NCBI GenBank assembly: GCA_905215065.1
Contig: CAJMOF010000008.1
Span: forward strand, 1-64,000
Direction: 5' to 3'
Source: an uncultured bacterium
Lineage (GTDB): Bacteria > Actinomycetota > Coriobacteriia > Coriobacteriales > Coriobacteriaceae
DNA: 64,000 nucleotides
A program made the translations under genes and the position numbers. Of the stretch, positions 50,866 to 58,494 are shown piece by piece. The notes beneath the pieces are model-generated. The model was given only the letters and a program-made list of their open reading frames with translations. It searched no databases and was not told where the DNA came from. The stretch's first letter is position 1, and every line of letters begins with the position of its first letter.

Positions 50866-51447
50866 ATGAGAGTCGTCAACGACTTTACATCGAAGACCGA
50901 TGAGGGGACGTCGCGTCGCGGCTTTATGGCTTCGGGCCTGGCCCCCTTTGGTGCCATGCCTCGCATTGATTACATTTGTGCCAACGGGCTGTTCCGGCGG
51001 CACCTGGGCAACATCGTACAGTTGGAATCGGGGCGCATCTTCTGCCGCCACGGTATTGACCATCTGCTCGATGTCGCTCGCATTATGTGGATCAAGAATC
51101 TCGAGGAACAGCTCGAATTTGACCGCGAGGTCATCTACGCCACGGCACTTCTTCACGATATCGGCAAAGATGAACAGTATGAATCGGGTATATCCCATGA
51201 TGTTGCAAGCGAACGCGTCGCTGATGCGATTCTCGGCGGCATGCCCGATGACGTGGCGTTTGAGCCGGCCGATGCCGCAGCCATTAAGACGGCCATTCTG
51301 GGCCATCGAAAGCTGCGCGTGAACAGCCAACCGCTCGAGCGTCTGCTCTATGCAGCCGACAAAGCGTCGCGCGCCTGCTTTGCATGCCCCGCGCGCAATG
51401 CTTGCAACTGGAGCGATGATAAAAAGAACCTGTCGATTCGCGTGTAG
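50866..51447 (+). CDS. HD-domain hydrolase in a pterin operon
   Basis: A 193-residue HD-family metal-dependent phosphohydrolase: H...(CRHGIDHLLDVARIM), the HD pair ATALLHDIGKDEQYE, and a late Asp region RLLYAADKASRACFACPARNACNW with four Cys that may bind a metal. It lies between folE and folB, 2 bp after folE. By position it is a candidate for the missing dihydroneopterin triphosphate dephosphorylation step, as HD enzymes do in archaeal pterin synthesis (MptB); that is inference. The start ATG 50866 has no strong ribosome site and is probably coupled to folE. Confidence 0.8.
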   Translation: MRVVNDFTSKTDEGTSRRGFMASGLAPFGAMPRIDYICANGLFRRHLGNIVQLESGRIFCRHGIDHLLDVARIMWIKNLEEQLEFDREVIYATALLHDIGKDEQYESGISHDVASERVADAILGGMPDDVAFEPADAAAIKTAILGHRKLRVNSQPLERLLYAADKASRACFACPARNACNWSDDKKNLSIRV

Positions 51448-51490
51448 TTAGTTTGCGCGGTCGGGGTTCTAAACGAAGGAGACGATCGCG

Positions 51491-51976
51491 TTGAGTAACA
51501 AAAAACTGCCCGAGAATGCAACCAAGACTGAAGGTGCTGAGCTCGCCCGCCGTGGAAGGGGCGAAATATCCACCGCAACGGCGGTGCCTCACGTGAGCTA
51601 TGACGATCTGCGCCATGCCGATCGTATTGTCATTGACGGCCTTGAGGTTTTTGCCAACCATGGCGTGTATCCCGAGGAGAACGCGCTGGGTCAGAAGTTC
51701 ATCGTTTCTCTGGTGCTCTATGCCGACCTGCGCGCGGCGGGAGAGCACGATAACCTGGACGCCTCGATTGACTACGGCTCGGTGTGCCACGATGTCGATG
51801 GCTATCTGCGCGAGCACACGTTTAAGCTCATCGAGGCGGCAGCCGAGGGGACAGCCCAGATGCTGCTGCGCCGTTATCCCTCGCTGCTTGGTGTGCGCAT
51901 AAAGCTCGATAAGCCGTGGGCTCCTGTTGGCCTGCCCCTGGCAAGCTGCGGCGTCGAGATCGAGCGCGTGCGCTAG
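51491..51976 (+). CDS. folB: Dihydroneopterin aldolase
   Basis: FolB converts dihydroneopterin to 6-hydroxymethyl-dihydropterin and glycolaldehyde. The core begins at residue about 44 with DRIVIDGLEVFANHGVYPEENALGQKFIVSLVLYADL and continues through DASIDYGSVCHDV, FKLIEAAAEGTAQMLL and VRIKLDKPWAPVGLPLASCGVEIER, the family's conserved parts including the catalytic Lys. A polar 43-residue N-terminal extension is unusual. The start is TTG at 51491 with AAGGAG 9 bases upstream; a shorter product from an internal start is possible. Confidence 0.87.
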   Translation: MSNKKLPENATKTEGAELARRGRGEISTATAVPHVSYDDLRHADRIVIDGLEVFANHGVYPEENALGQKFIVSLVLYADLRAAGEHDNLDASIDYGSVCHDVDGYLREHTFKLIEAAAEGTAQMLLRRYPSLLGVRIKLDKPWAPVGLPLASCGVEIERVR

Positions 51977-51982
51977 TCGACG

Positions 51983-52759
51983 CTAGAGCTTGTTGAGGGG
52001 TGGCTGCTTGAGCCGCTGCGACAGAGCTCTATTGTTAGGGCAGTACGTGTCGAGCAGGGCGTGAAACCGCTGATTGTGGCTTGGCTCGAGCAAGTGGACG
52101 AGCTCGTGGGCGACAACCATGTCGAGGCATTCGACAGGGTAGGCGGCGAGCTCGCGCGCGATGCGAATGGCGCCGGTTTTGGGTGTGCAGGAGCCCCAAC
52201 GCGTTTTCATGCTGCGCACGGAGACGCGGGCCACGGCGACGCCCATTGCGATTTCGTACGCGTGCACGATGTCGCGTAGCGCTGCGGTGACCTCGGACGC
52301 GTAGAGCTGGTCGATGTGGGCTTGGAGCTCGTCGGACGTTAGGCCGTCGAGGATTGCGTACCGCTTGGCCTGCGGGCCTTCGTCCGATTCATCGGCACCC
52401 ATAAAACTTGCGAAGGTGGCCTGCTTGGGCCGCGGTGCGGGTGATGCAAAGTTGTGGTCGAGTGCATCCTGAACGGTGATGGGTTTGCCCCAAAGCGCAA
52501 TGATGGACGAGGGACTGAGCGGCTCTCGCGCCGTCGCCTGACGTTGCTCGCGCTGGGCAAGTCGGCTGATAATCCAGGCGCTGTTGCGCTTCACAAACGC
52601 TTCGATACGCTCGCGGCTGGCACCGAGCGGTGCACTGGCGTGGACCTCACCGCTCGAAGTGACGCGTAGGTTGAAGTTCTTGACGCACTTTTTGGTAACG
52701 ACGACGGGGATGGGCGTCCCATCCGGTCGGGATGCGGAAATCGTAAACTGCTGCGTCAA
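51983..52759 (-). CDS. YgjP/DUF45-type zinc metallopeptidase-like protein
   Basis: A 258-residue protein of the YgjP (DUF45, WLM-like) family with the zinc motif HELVHLLEPSHNQRFH near its C-terminus and SMKTRWGSCTPKTGAIRIARELA just before it, both standard. Activity of the family is not well known. I place the start at TTG 52759, because AAAGGA lies 7 bases upstream and the in-frame ATG codons further up fall in the terminator stem of the neighbouring gene. A 30-residue insert (PRPKQATFASFMGADESDEG) interrupts the middle. The gene is convergent with folB. Confidence 0.8.
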   Translation of the reverse strand: MTQQFTISASRPDGTPIPVVVTKKCVKNFNLRVTSSGEVHASAPLGASRERIEAFVKRNSAWIISRLAQREQRQATAREPLSPSSIIALWGKPITVQDALDHNFASPAPRPKQATFASFMGADESDEGPQAKRYAILDGLTSDELQAHIDQLYASEVTAALRDIVHAYEIAMGVAVARVSVRSMKTRWGSCTPKTGAIRIARELAAYPVECLDMVVAHELVHLLEPSHNQRFHALLDTYCPNNRALSQRLKQPPLNKL

Positions 52760-52782
52760 AAGCGGTCCTTTGGATTGGGGAC

Positions 52783-52816
52783 GGGCCGGCATGTCGACCG
52801 TTCGGCATGCCGGCCC
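52783..52816 (-). terminator. Stem-loop after the dipeptidase gene
   Basis: Perfect 11-bp arms (52783-52793 with 52806-52816) with a 12-nt loop lie just after the dipeptidase stop on the minus strand. No T run follows. Confidence 0.5.
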
Positions 52817-52833
52817 GCTCAAGGGATGTGAAA

Positions 52834-53847
52834 TTAATAACGCTCAAAGAAGGCAAGCGCGTTGTCGCTGCAGAGCTTTTGCATCACGGTCTTGCCAAAG
52901 TGCTTGGAGAGCATGTTCTGGAACTCGGGCATCATGCTGGCATCGGAGAGGAAGGCGGGCACCGTGGCGCCGTCCCAGTCGCCACCGAGTGCGATGACGT
53001 CCTCGCCGCCCAGGTCGAGCCAGTGCTCGATATGTGCCGCTAGCTGGTCGAAGGTGACGTCTGCGGCGGTCTTTTTGGTTGCGTCGTTGGAAAGGAACTC
53101 GCTGCAGTAGTTGAGGCCGACGATGCCACCCATGTCGCGAATGGTGCGGAACTGGTCGTCGGTAAGGTTGCGTTTGGCGCCGCAAACCGCACGGGAGTTG
53201 GAGTGGCTGGCGACGAAGGGACGCTTGGCGCGGGCGGCGACCTCGTCAAAGCACTCATCGTTGAGGTGGGAGACATCAAGCACCATGCCGGCGTGCTCCA
53301 TCTGCGTAAGCGTCTCGATGCCGGCGGCGGTGAGGCCGGCGTGGGTGTCGTGGCCGCTCGCGAGCGGTCCCTGCGCGTTCCAGCTGAGTGACGACATAAG
53401 CACGCCCAGGCTCTTGAGCACCTCGATCAGCGCGGGGTCCTCGGCAAAGAACGTGGCGTTTTCGATGGTGTGGATGCAAGCGACCTTGCCGTCCTTGAGC
53501 GCGGGGCGAATGTCTGCGGCGCTGCGCACGTTGACCATACGGTCGTGGTTGAGCATTGCCTGGCCGCTTATATGCGCCATGATCTGCGCCTGGAAGCGCG
53601 CGGCGTGGGCGGTGGGAATCTCGTCGGGGACAAACGTGGCGAAGCACTGTGCCCACGGCGTGTTGCCGATCTTTGCGAGCGAGATGGCGCAGGCGTTGCC
53701 CTCGATGAGGTCGAAATCTTGCGGATGCGTTTCGTCGCCGGGGAAATAACCGTCGGTGCCGGCGGTAAAGCGCAGGTCGAGATCGAGCGTGGCCCAGCCG
53801 ATTCGGTCGGCAGTGTCGCAGTGTAGGTCAAATACGGGATATGCCAT
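52834..53847 (-). CDS. Membrane dipeptidase (M19) family protein
   Basis: A 337-residue member of the renal-dipeptidase family (peptidase M19), binuclear zinc enzymes cleaving dipeptides. The first metal site is FDLHCDTADRIG at residues 6-17; later ligands are in LDVSHLNDECFD and FVASHSNSRAVCGAKRNLTD, and GGDWDGATVPAFL carries the final Asp. No signal peptide is seen, so it is cytosolic, where it could process peptides imported by the Dpp system. The ATG at 53847 has GGAGGA upstream. Confidence 0.9.
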   Translation of the reverse strand: MAYPVFDLHCDTADRIGWATLDLDLRFTAGTDGYFPGDETHPQDFDLIEGNACAISLAKIGNTPWAQCFATFVPDEIPTAHAARFQAQIMAHISGQAMLNHDRMVNVRSAADIRPALKDGKVACIHTIENATFFAEDPALIEVLKSLGVLMSSLSWNAQGPLASGHDTHAGLTAAGIETLTQMEHAGMVLDVSHLNDECFDEVAARAKRPFVASHSNSRAVCGAKRNLTDDQFRTIRDMGGIVGLNYCSEFLSNDATKKTAADVTFDQLAAHIEHWLDLGGEDVIALGGDWDGATVPAFLSDASMMPEFQNMLSKHFGKTVMQKLCSDNALAFFERY

Positions 53848-53967
53848 GGTTCCTCCGGTTGCAGCGTTTCTTTGCAAACTGTCTTTGAATTGTATGACTA
53901 GGGTATAGTTAGCGCCATATGTTCACGGCGGCCCGCGTTGTGCGCCGCCCTTATCACGGAGGTTACC

Positions 53968-54396
53968 ATGTCCAACCAGGGCAAGAAGGTCAAGACCCAT
54001 TATCGTGGCACGCTCGACGACGGCACGCAGTTCGATAGCTCTTACGATCGCGGCGAGCCGCTGGAGTTCACCTGCGGCGCCGGTCAGATGATCAAGGGCT
54101 TCGACGCCGCCGTGGTCGACATGCAGGTGGGCGAGAAGAAGACCGTGCACATTCCCGCTGCCGATGCCTACGGCGAGCACAATCCCGAGATGGTTATTAC
54201 CTTCCCGGCCGAACAGGTTCCCAACATCGAGCAGATCGAGAAGGGCATGAAGCTCTTCCTGTCCACGCCGAGCGGCATGCCCGTCCCCGCCGTCGTCATC
54301 GACGTGACGCCCGAGGCCGTGACGCTCGACGCCAACCACGAGCTGGCCGGCAAGGACCTCAACTTTGATATCGAGCTCGTCGAGGTCGAGGACTAG
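53968..54396 (+). CDS. FKBP-type peptidyl-prolyl isomerase, SlyD-like
   Basis: A 142-residue FKBP with an inserted flap, as in SlyD: KVKTHYRGTLDDGTQFDSSYDRGEPLEFTCGAGQMIKGFDAAVVDMQVGEKKTVHIPAADAYGEHNPEM, then the insert and the closing ELAGKDLNFDIELVEVED. It lacks the His/Cys-rich metal-binding tail of E. coli SlyD. It would assist folding of proline-containing clients. The start has GGAGG 5 bases upstream; a TATAGT at 53904-53909 could be a -10. The next gene, 3 bp on, is UreE-like, which suggests a joint nickel role. Confidence 0.88.
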   Translation: MSNQGKKVKTHYRGTLDDGTQFDSSYDRGEPLEFTCGAGQMIKGFDAAVVDMQVGEKKTVHIPAADAYGEHNPEMVITFPAEQVPNIEQIEKGMKLFLSTPSGMPVPAVVIDVTPEAVTLDANHELAGKDLNFDIELVEVED

Positions 54397-54399
54397 AGT

Positions 54400-54978
54400 A
54401 TGCCTGAACGCTTGGTTTCGACGACATGCTTGGGAAATCTCAACGATCCGTCCTATGAACTCCTGCTTCGCCGGAAGTTGGGCGGCGTCTTTGAAGTTGA
54501 CGAGCTACTGCTCGATTGGGACCAGGCTGATGCATGCGCGTTTGTGGGCGTGACGGAACTGGGGCGCACGATCGATGTTCGGTTGGATACTGCCGACGGC
54601 GGTCGTCTTGCCGATGGCGACGTGCTCACCATTGACCGTTCGGGCATGGTGCCCGTGGTGGTTGTCGTGCGCCTGCGCAGCGCCGAGGTCTATTTGGTCG
54701 AAGTCGACCGCATGGATCCGATTGCGCTCGCGCATGCGTGCTGGGAGATCGGCAACATGCATGCGCCGCTCTTCCGGGGCGACTCGGACGAGCATACCGT
54801 GCGCATGTATACGCCGGTGCAGCCGGTTTTGGGCCGTATGCTTCGCGGCGTCGAGGGAGCTCGAATCTCGATCGTTTCGCGCGAGCTCGATGCGGGCCGA
54901 CGCTTTGCGTCGAGCGCGGCCGATGTTGTCGTGAGCATGGCTCCGGACTTTACCATCGTTAAAAAGACGCGCGACTAA
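54400..54978 (+). CDS. UreE-like protein (possible orphan nickel metallochaperone)
   Basis: A 192-residue protein whose layout matches UreE: an N-terminal beta domain (CAFVGVTELGRTIDVRLDTADGGRLADGDVLTIDRSGMVPVVVVVRL) and a C-terminal ferredoxin-like domain with DPIALAHACWEIGNMHAPLFRGD, where the family's GNRH-type metal His is kept, and VQPVLGRMLRGVEGARISIVSREL. UreE delivers nickel to urease, but there is no urease gene here and no His-rich tail. It starts 3 bp after the SlyD-like FKBP gene. It could serve a hydrogenase or be a divergent member with another role. The assignment rests on motif recognition by eye. Confidence 0.65.
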   Translation: MPERLVSTTCLGNLNDPSYELLLRRKLGGVFEVDELLLDWDQADACAFVGVTELGRTIDVRLDTADGGRLADGDVLTIDRSGMVPVVVVVRLRSAEVYLVEVDRMDPIALAHACWEIGNMHAPLFRGDSDEHTVRMYTPVQPVLGRMLRGVEGARISIVSRELDAGRRFASSAADVVVSMAPDFTIVKKTRD

Positions 54979-54990
54979 GCGCGCGTATGC

Positions 54991-55033
54991 GCAAGACGGG
55001 CTTTGAGGGGTGACCGATCAAGGTCCGTCTTGC
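54991..55033 (+). terminator. Stem-loop after the UreE-like gene
   Basis: GCAAGACGG (54991-54999) pairs with CCGTCTTGC (55025-55033) across a 25-nt loop; a short GCGCG hairpin precedes it. The T run is weak. Confidence 0.4.
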
Positions 55034-55061
55034 TGTTGATAGGAGGCTTTGGGGGAAGCAT

Positions 55062-55859
55062 ATGGGTCTTGAGGGAATCAAGCTGATTGCATGCGATTTG
55101 GACGGCACGTTGCTGCACCCGGGGGAGCGCGAGCCGCGTTCCGAGGCCTTTGAGCTTATCGATGAGCTACATCGTCGCGGTATCGTGTTTATGCCGGCGA
55201 GTGGCCGTCAATATGCGAGCCTGCGCTACCTGTTTGCCCCGGTGGCCGATGAACTCGCCTATGTATGCGAAAACGGAGCCCTGGTCATGAGCGAGGGGCG
55301 TGCCGTGGTCAAGCGTTCTATGGAGCGTGGCCTGGCCATGGATATCGCGAATGCCGTGGTTGCGTACCCCCATGCCGACGTGACCCTTTCGTGCGAGGGA
55401 CACCTCTACACCATGAGCAGCAACGATGCGTTTGTTGACCACCTGCGTTATGAGGTCCATTGTGATGTGGCGGTAGTCGACCGTCCCGAAGACATTGACG
55501 AGGATGTCATTAAGATTGCCTTCCAGACGCCCGAGGCGGAGCAGCCGGCGGCGCTGGAGTATTTTGTGCGTCGCTTTAGCGACCGGGTCGATGTGATGAC
55601 GTCGGGAACCGAATGGACCGACTTTATCGGCTTTGATTCGGGCAAGGGGTCCGCGCTTGCCGATTATGGTTGTGCGCTGGGGATCTCACCTAACGAAATG
55701 ATGGCGTTTGGCGATAACGAAAACGATCGCGACATGCTCAACGTGGTGGGCCATCCCTATCTGATGGAGAGCTGCAATCCCAGCATGCGCGGTGTCAATG
55801 ACCGTGTCCGCTACGTGCGCACGGTCGAAGAGGAGCTGCGTCGTCTACTTGCTGAGTAG
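55062..55859 (+). CDS. HAD-superfamily hydrolase, Cof type
   Basis: A 265-residue Cof/YidA-type sugar-phosphate or nucleotide phosphatase. Motif I is ACDLDGTLLHPG with the nucleophile Asp, motif II MPASGRQYAS, motif III Lys in DSGKGSALADYG, and motif IV MAFGDNENDRDML. The C2-type cap lies between. Such enzymes are broad in substrate. The start has AGGAGG and GGGGGAAG upstream. It is convergent with the Fur-family gene, 15 bp from its stop. Confidence 0.9.
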   Translation: MGLEGIKLIACDLDGTLLHPGEREPRSEAFELIDELHRRGIVFMPASGRQYASLRYLFAPVADELAYVCENGALVMSEGRAVVKRSMERGLAMDIANAVVAYPHADVTLSCEGHLYTMSSNDAFVDHLRYEVHCDVAVVDRPEDIDEDVIKIAFQTPEAEQPAALEYFVRRFSDRVDVMTSGTEWTDFIGFDSGKGSALADYGCALGISPNEMMAFGDNENDRDMLNVVGHPYLMESCNPSMRGVNDRVRYVRTVEEELRRLLAE

Positions 55860-55874
55860 GCATGTCCCAAACAT

Positions 55875-56255
55875 CTACCGGCAATCGGGGCAGAGACCCT
55901 CGAAGATGGTGTAGTGCGACGTGACGTGCCAGCCGATTTGCTCGGACGCCTTGGCGTCGAGCTGGGCATCGAAGGGGAGCGGTACGTCGATGACGCGGCT
56001 GCATGAGGTGCAGATGATATGCGCATGCGGCTCGATCGTGCGATCGAAGCGGCTGCCGCCCGGCGTCTTGATGGAGAGGATCTCGCCGGCGTCGGCCAAG
56101 AGATTGAGATTGCGGTAGACCGTACCGCGGCTGATTTTGTCATCCTGCGCGCGCACGACGTTGTAGATTTCGTCGGCGGTGGGATGGTTATAACTTTGGC
56201 GCACGGCGTCAAGAACCAGCTTTCGCTGCCTGGTATTCCTTCTTTGCACCGCCAT
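55875..56255 (-). CDS. Fur-family regulator, PerR-like
   Basis: A 126-residue metalloregulator. The winged helix is RQRKLVLDAVRQSYNHPTADEIYNVVRAQDDKISRGTVYRNLNLLADAGEI, the regulatory metal site includes HAHIICTSC, and the structural zinc is held by CTSC and CPDC at the very C-terminus. Short length and the final CPDCR resemble PerR (peroxide sensing) more than Fur or Zur, but this is not certain. A possible self-binding operator lies 49 bp upstream. It is convergent with the HAD gene. Confidence 0.85.
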   Translation of the reverse strand: MAVQRRNTRQRKLVLDAVRQSYNHPTADEIYNVVRAQDDKISRGTVYRNLNLLADAGEILSIKTPGGSRFDRTIEPHAHIICTSCSRVIDVPLPFDAQLDAKASEQIGWHVTSHYTIFEGLCPDCR

Positions 56256-56303
56256 GCGCCTCGCCTCTTTTCTATCAACGGTCGTAGGTAAATGATACCG
56301 TAT

Positions 56304-56320
56304 TTAGCACACAATACTAA
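56304..56320. promoter_or_regulatory. Candidate operator upstream of the Fur-family gene
   Basis: TTAG-N9-CTAA in an A/T-rich 17-bp segment lies upstream of the regulator start and overlaps the last bases of the acylphosphatase gene. It is only partly like the PerR box. Confidence 0.3.
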
Positions 56321-56727
56321 TAACGAGGAATGAAACTGTCTTCATTGGCAAGTGGGGCTTGGGCCTGGGCTTCTACGAGGCGAAAACGCGTTCCCATGCG
56401 CTCGTAGGAGGCATGAAGCGCCTCGAGATGAGATAGGATGTTTGCCGGAGCTCCCTGTATCTCCATCTCGACCGAGCCGTCTTCCATGTTGCGCACCCAG
56501 CCGGTGAGTGCGCGTGCCTGCGCGAGGTTGGTGTTGGTAAAGCGAAAACCAACGCCCTGGACTTGCCCCGCCCAGCGCAGGAAATAGCGCAGGGGAGTGT
56601 CTTGAGTGGCCTCGTCGCTTGCGAGCACAGTAAGCCTGCGGCGCAACTCGAGCTCGATGTTTGATGGTTTTTGAGGCTCTCGACTGCCGCCGGTGACGCT
56701 GGAGAAGAACGCATCGAAGAAGCCCAT
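56317..56727 (-). CDS. Acylphosphatase-domain protein
   Basis: A 136-residue protein whose C-terminal 95 residues are an acylphosphatase: RYFLRWAGQVQGVGFRFTNTNLAQARALTGWVRNMEDGSVEMEIQG, with the catalytic Arg in GVGFRF and Asn in WVRNMEDG. The first 40 residues (MGFFDAFFSSVTGGSREPQK and a helix) are extra. Acylphosphatases hydrolyse acyl phosphates; the natural role is unclear. The ATG at 56727 is 2 bp after the stop of the oxidoreductase gene, implying coupling; the longer upstream frame lies inside that gene. Confidence 0.85.
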   Translation of the reverse strand: MGFFDAFFSSVTGGSREPQKPSNIELELRRRLTVLASDEATQDTPLRYFLRWAGQVQGVGFRFTNTNLAQARALTGWVRNMEDGSVEMEIQGAPANILSHLEALHASYERMGTRFRLVEAQAQAPLANEDSFIPRY

Positions 56728-56729
56728 CG

Positions 56730-57836
56730 CTAGGCCTGCTTGCCTGCGTCGGACGGGAAGGTAATGCCGGCCTGCTGGCGCACGGCATCCATGATGCGCA
56801 ATGAGACGAGCGTGACATCGCGGTAGTGGCCAAGTTCGTGACGTCCCGCCGGGGTCTCCCAAATCTCTTCCTTAACGTTATCGATGCCGCCGATGGCGGT
56901 GATAAAGTCTGTGAGTTCGTATTCCATAGTGTTACTCGATTTGGGCAGGTCGAGCACGCGGCCGTTGTCGCCCTGTTCGCGCGGTGCCTCGGTCGCCGAG
57001 CCGCGTACGACATCGCCGCGATAGTCGATGCGGACATTGCGGGGCGTGGACAGATGGTCGATCTGGATAGTGCCACGCTCGCCTTCGATCTGCGAGGGTA
57101 GCAGGTCATTCGTTATTTTGGAGTGCGCGAGCTCGACGGAGATACGGCCACCGCCGTAGCTGGCGAGGATGGAACCGCAGCCGTCGATGGGGCCGTGCGT
57201 GAGCTGTCGCGTGGCGGGGTCGAGCAGAGTGGCCATGCTCGTAAGGCCGGAGGGCATGCCGAAAATCTCGACCATGGGCTCGACGGTGTAGACGCCAATG
57301 TCCATGAGGGAACCCGATGCCATATTGCAGTCGAAGATATTGGTGGCGCGTCCCGCGAGAATCTCGTTGTAGCGCGAGGAATATTTGCCAAAGCGCAATG
57401 AGGCGCGGCGGATGGGGGCGATCTCGCCCAGGGCGTCCTCGATGGCGTGGAAGGCGGGGTCGTGGAGGGGACGCATGGCCTCGAGGGCCACGACACCTGC
57501 TGCCTCGGCAGCGCGGAAGACTTCCAGCGCCTGCGCTTCGGTGGCGCAGAAGGGCTTCTCGACGATGACGTGCTTGCCACCGGCGATGCAGACAAGGGCC
57601 TGCTCGTAGTGAAGTGCGTTAGGGCTGCCGATATAGACGGCGTCGACATCGGCAGCTGCCGCGAGCTCATCGAGTGAAGTAAAGTTTCGCTCGCCACCGC
57701 GCTCGGCGGTAAAGGCGGCACCGCGATTGGCATCGCGTGAAAGCGTGCCCACAAACGCGGCTTGGTCGTTGGCGTTGACGACTTGGATAAAGTCGTCGGT
57801 GATCATGGATGTGCCGATGGTCGCGATGCGCAGCAT
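56730..57836 (-). CDS. Gfo/Idh/MocA-family oxidoreductase
   Basis: A 368-residue NAD(P)-dependent oxidoreductase. The N-terminal Rossmann fold opens with MLRIATIGTSMITDDFIQV, somewhat off the usual GxGxxG (GTSMIT), followed by AVYIGSPNALHYEQALVCIAGGKHVIVEKPF with the family's EKP catalytic Lys, and the C-terminal beta-sheet domain with MDIGVYTVEPMVEIFG. The substrate is probably a sugar or polyol derivative but cannot be named. The ATG at 57836 is preceded by AAGGGGGA. It is co-transcribed with the acylphosphatase gene. Confidence 0.88.
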   Translation of the reverse strand: MLRIATIGTSMITDDFIQVVNANDQAAFVGTLSRDANRGAAFTAERGGERNFTSLDELAAAADVDAVYIGSPNALHYEQALVCIAGGKHVIVEKPFCATEAQALEVFRAAEAAGVVALEAMRPLHDPAFHAIEDALGEIAPIRRASLRFGKYSSRYNEILAGRATNIFDCNMASGSLMDIGVYTVEPMVEIFGMPSGLTSMATLLDPATRQLTHGPIDGCGSILASYGGGRISVELAHSKITNDLLPSQIEGERGTIQIDHLSTPRNVRIDYRGDVVRGSATEAPREQGDNGRVLDLPKSSNTMEYELTDFITAIGGIDNVKEEIWETPAGRHELGHYRDVTLVSLRIMDAVRQQAGITFPSDAGKQA

Positions 57837-57909
57837 ACGTCCCCCTTGCGTTGTTTGGTCTACAGGATGAGTGTAGCGCGTGGGGATATAAAGCTGCGCG
57901 AAAACGCTA

Positions 57910-58395
57910 TTACAGGTCGCTCTCGTTAAAGCCGGCGTCGATATCGAGGTTGCTGCCGTCGGCCGCCGTGGTGGCGAGCTCATCGCAGCGCTCGTTGAGC
58001 TCGTGACCGGCGTGACCCTTAACCCAGATGAAATCAACCTTGTGCTTGCTTTTGGCGGTGAGTAGGCGCTCCCACAGGTCGCGGTTCTTGACGGGTTGCT
58101 TGTTGGCGGTTTTCCATCCGCGCTTTTTCCAGCCGTCGATCCAGTGCTTGTTAAAGGCGTTGACGACATACTGCGAATCGGAATGGACTTCGACCTCGCA
58201 AGGGCGGTTGAGCGCCTCGAGCGCCACGATAACGGCCATGAGTTCCATGCGGTTGTTGGTGGTCTTGGCGTAGCCGCGCGAAAGCTCGGAGGTAAAGGTC
58301 TTGCCGGCGGGGTTGGTGTATTTGAGCACGGCGCCGTAGCCGCCGCGTCCCGGATTTGATCGGGCCGAGCCGTCGGTATAGATGATGACCTTCAC
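57910..58395 (-). CDS. rnhA: Ribonuclease HI
   Basis: A 161-residue RNase HI degrading RNA in RNA-DNA hybrids. The DEDD residues are in IYTDGSARSNPGRGGYG, NNRMELMAVIVAL, VHSDSQYVVNAF and NERCDELAT. The basic handle WKKRGWKTANKQPVKNRDLW is present. The start is GTG at 58395 with AAAGGAAG upstream; the in-frame ATG above it lacks a ribosome site. It stands alone between the oxidoreductase and LysR genes. Confidence 0.95.
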   Translation of the reverse strand: MKVIIYTDGSARSNPGRGGYGAVLKYTNPAGKTFTSELSRGYAKTTNNRMELMAVIVALEALNRPCEVEVHSDSQYVVNAFNKHWIDGWKKRGWKTANKQPVKNRDLWERLLTAKSKHKVDFIWVKGHAGHELNERCDELATTAADGSNLDIDAGFNESDL

Positions 58396-58494
58396 GGGCT
58401 TCCTTTCGTTGGGTACGTTTCGTGTGAGTGACCATTGTAGCGCCATGCCCGCCGGGGGCCAGCAATCTACGATTTCTACCCCGTCTTCCGACTG

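Noticed and set aside
52760..52822. ATG starts for the YgjP-like gene
   Set aside because: Both in-frame ATG codons lie in or beyond the terminator stem of the dipeptidase gene and lack ribosome sites; the TTG at 52759 has one.
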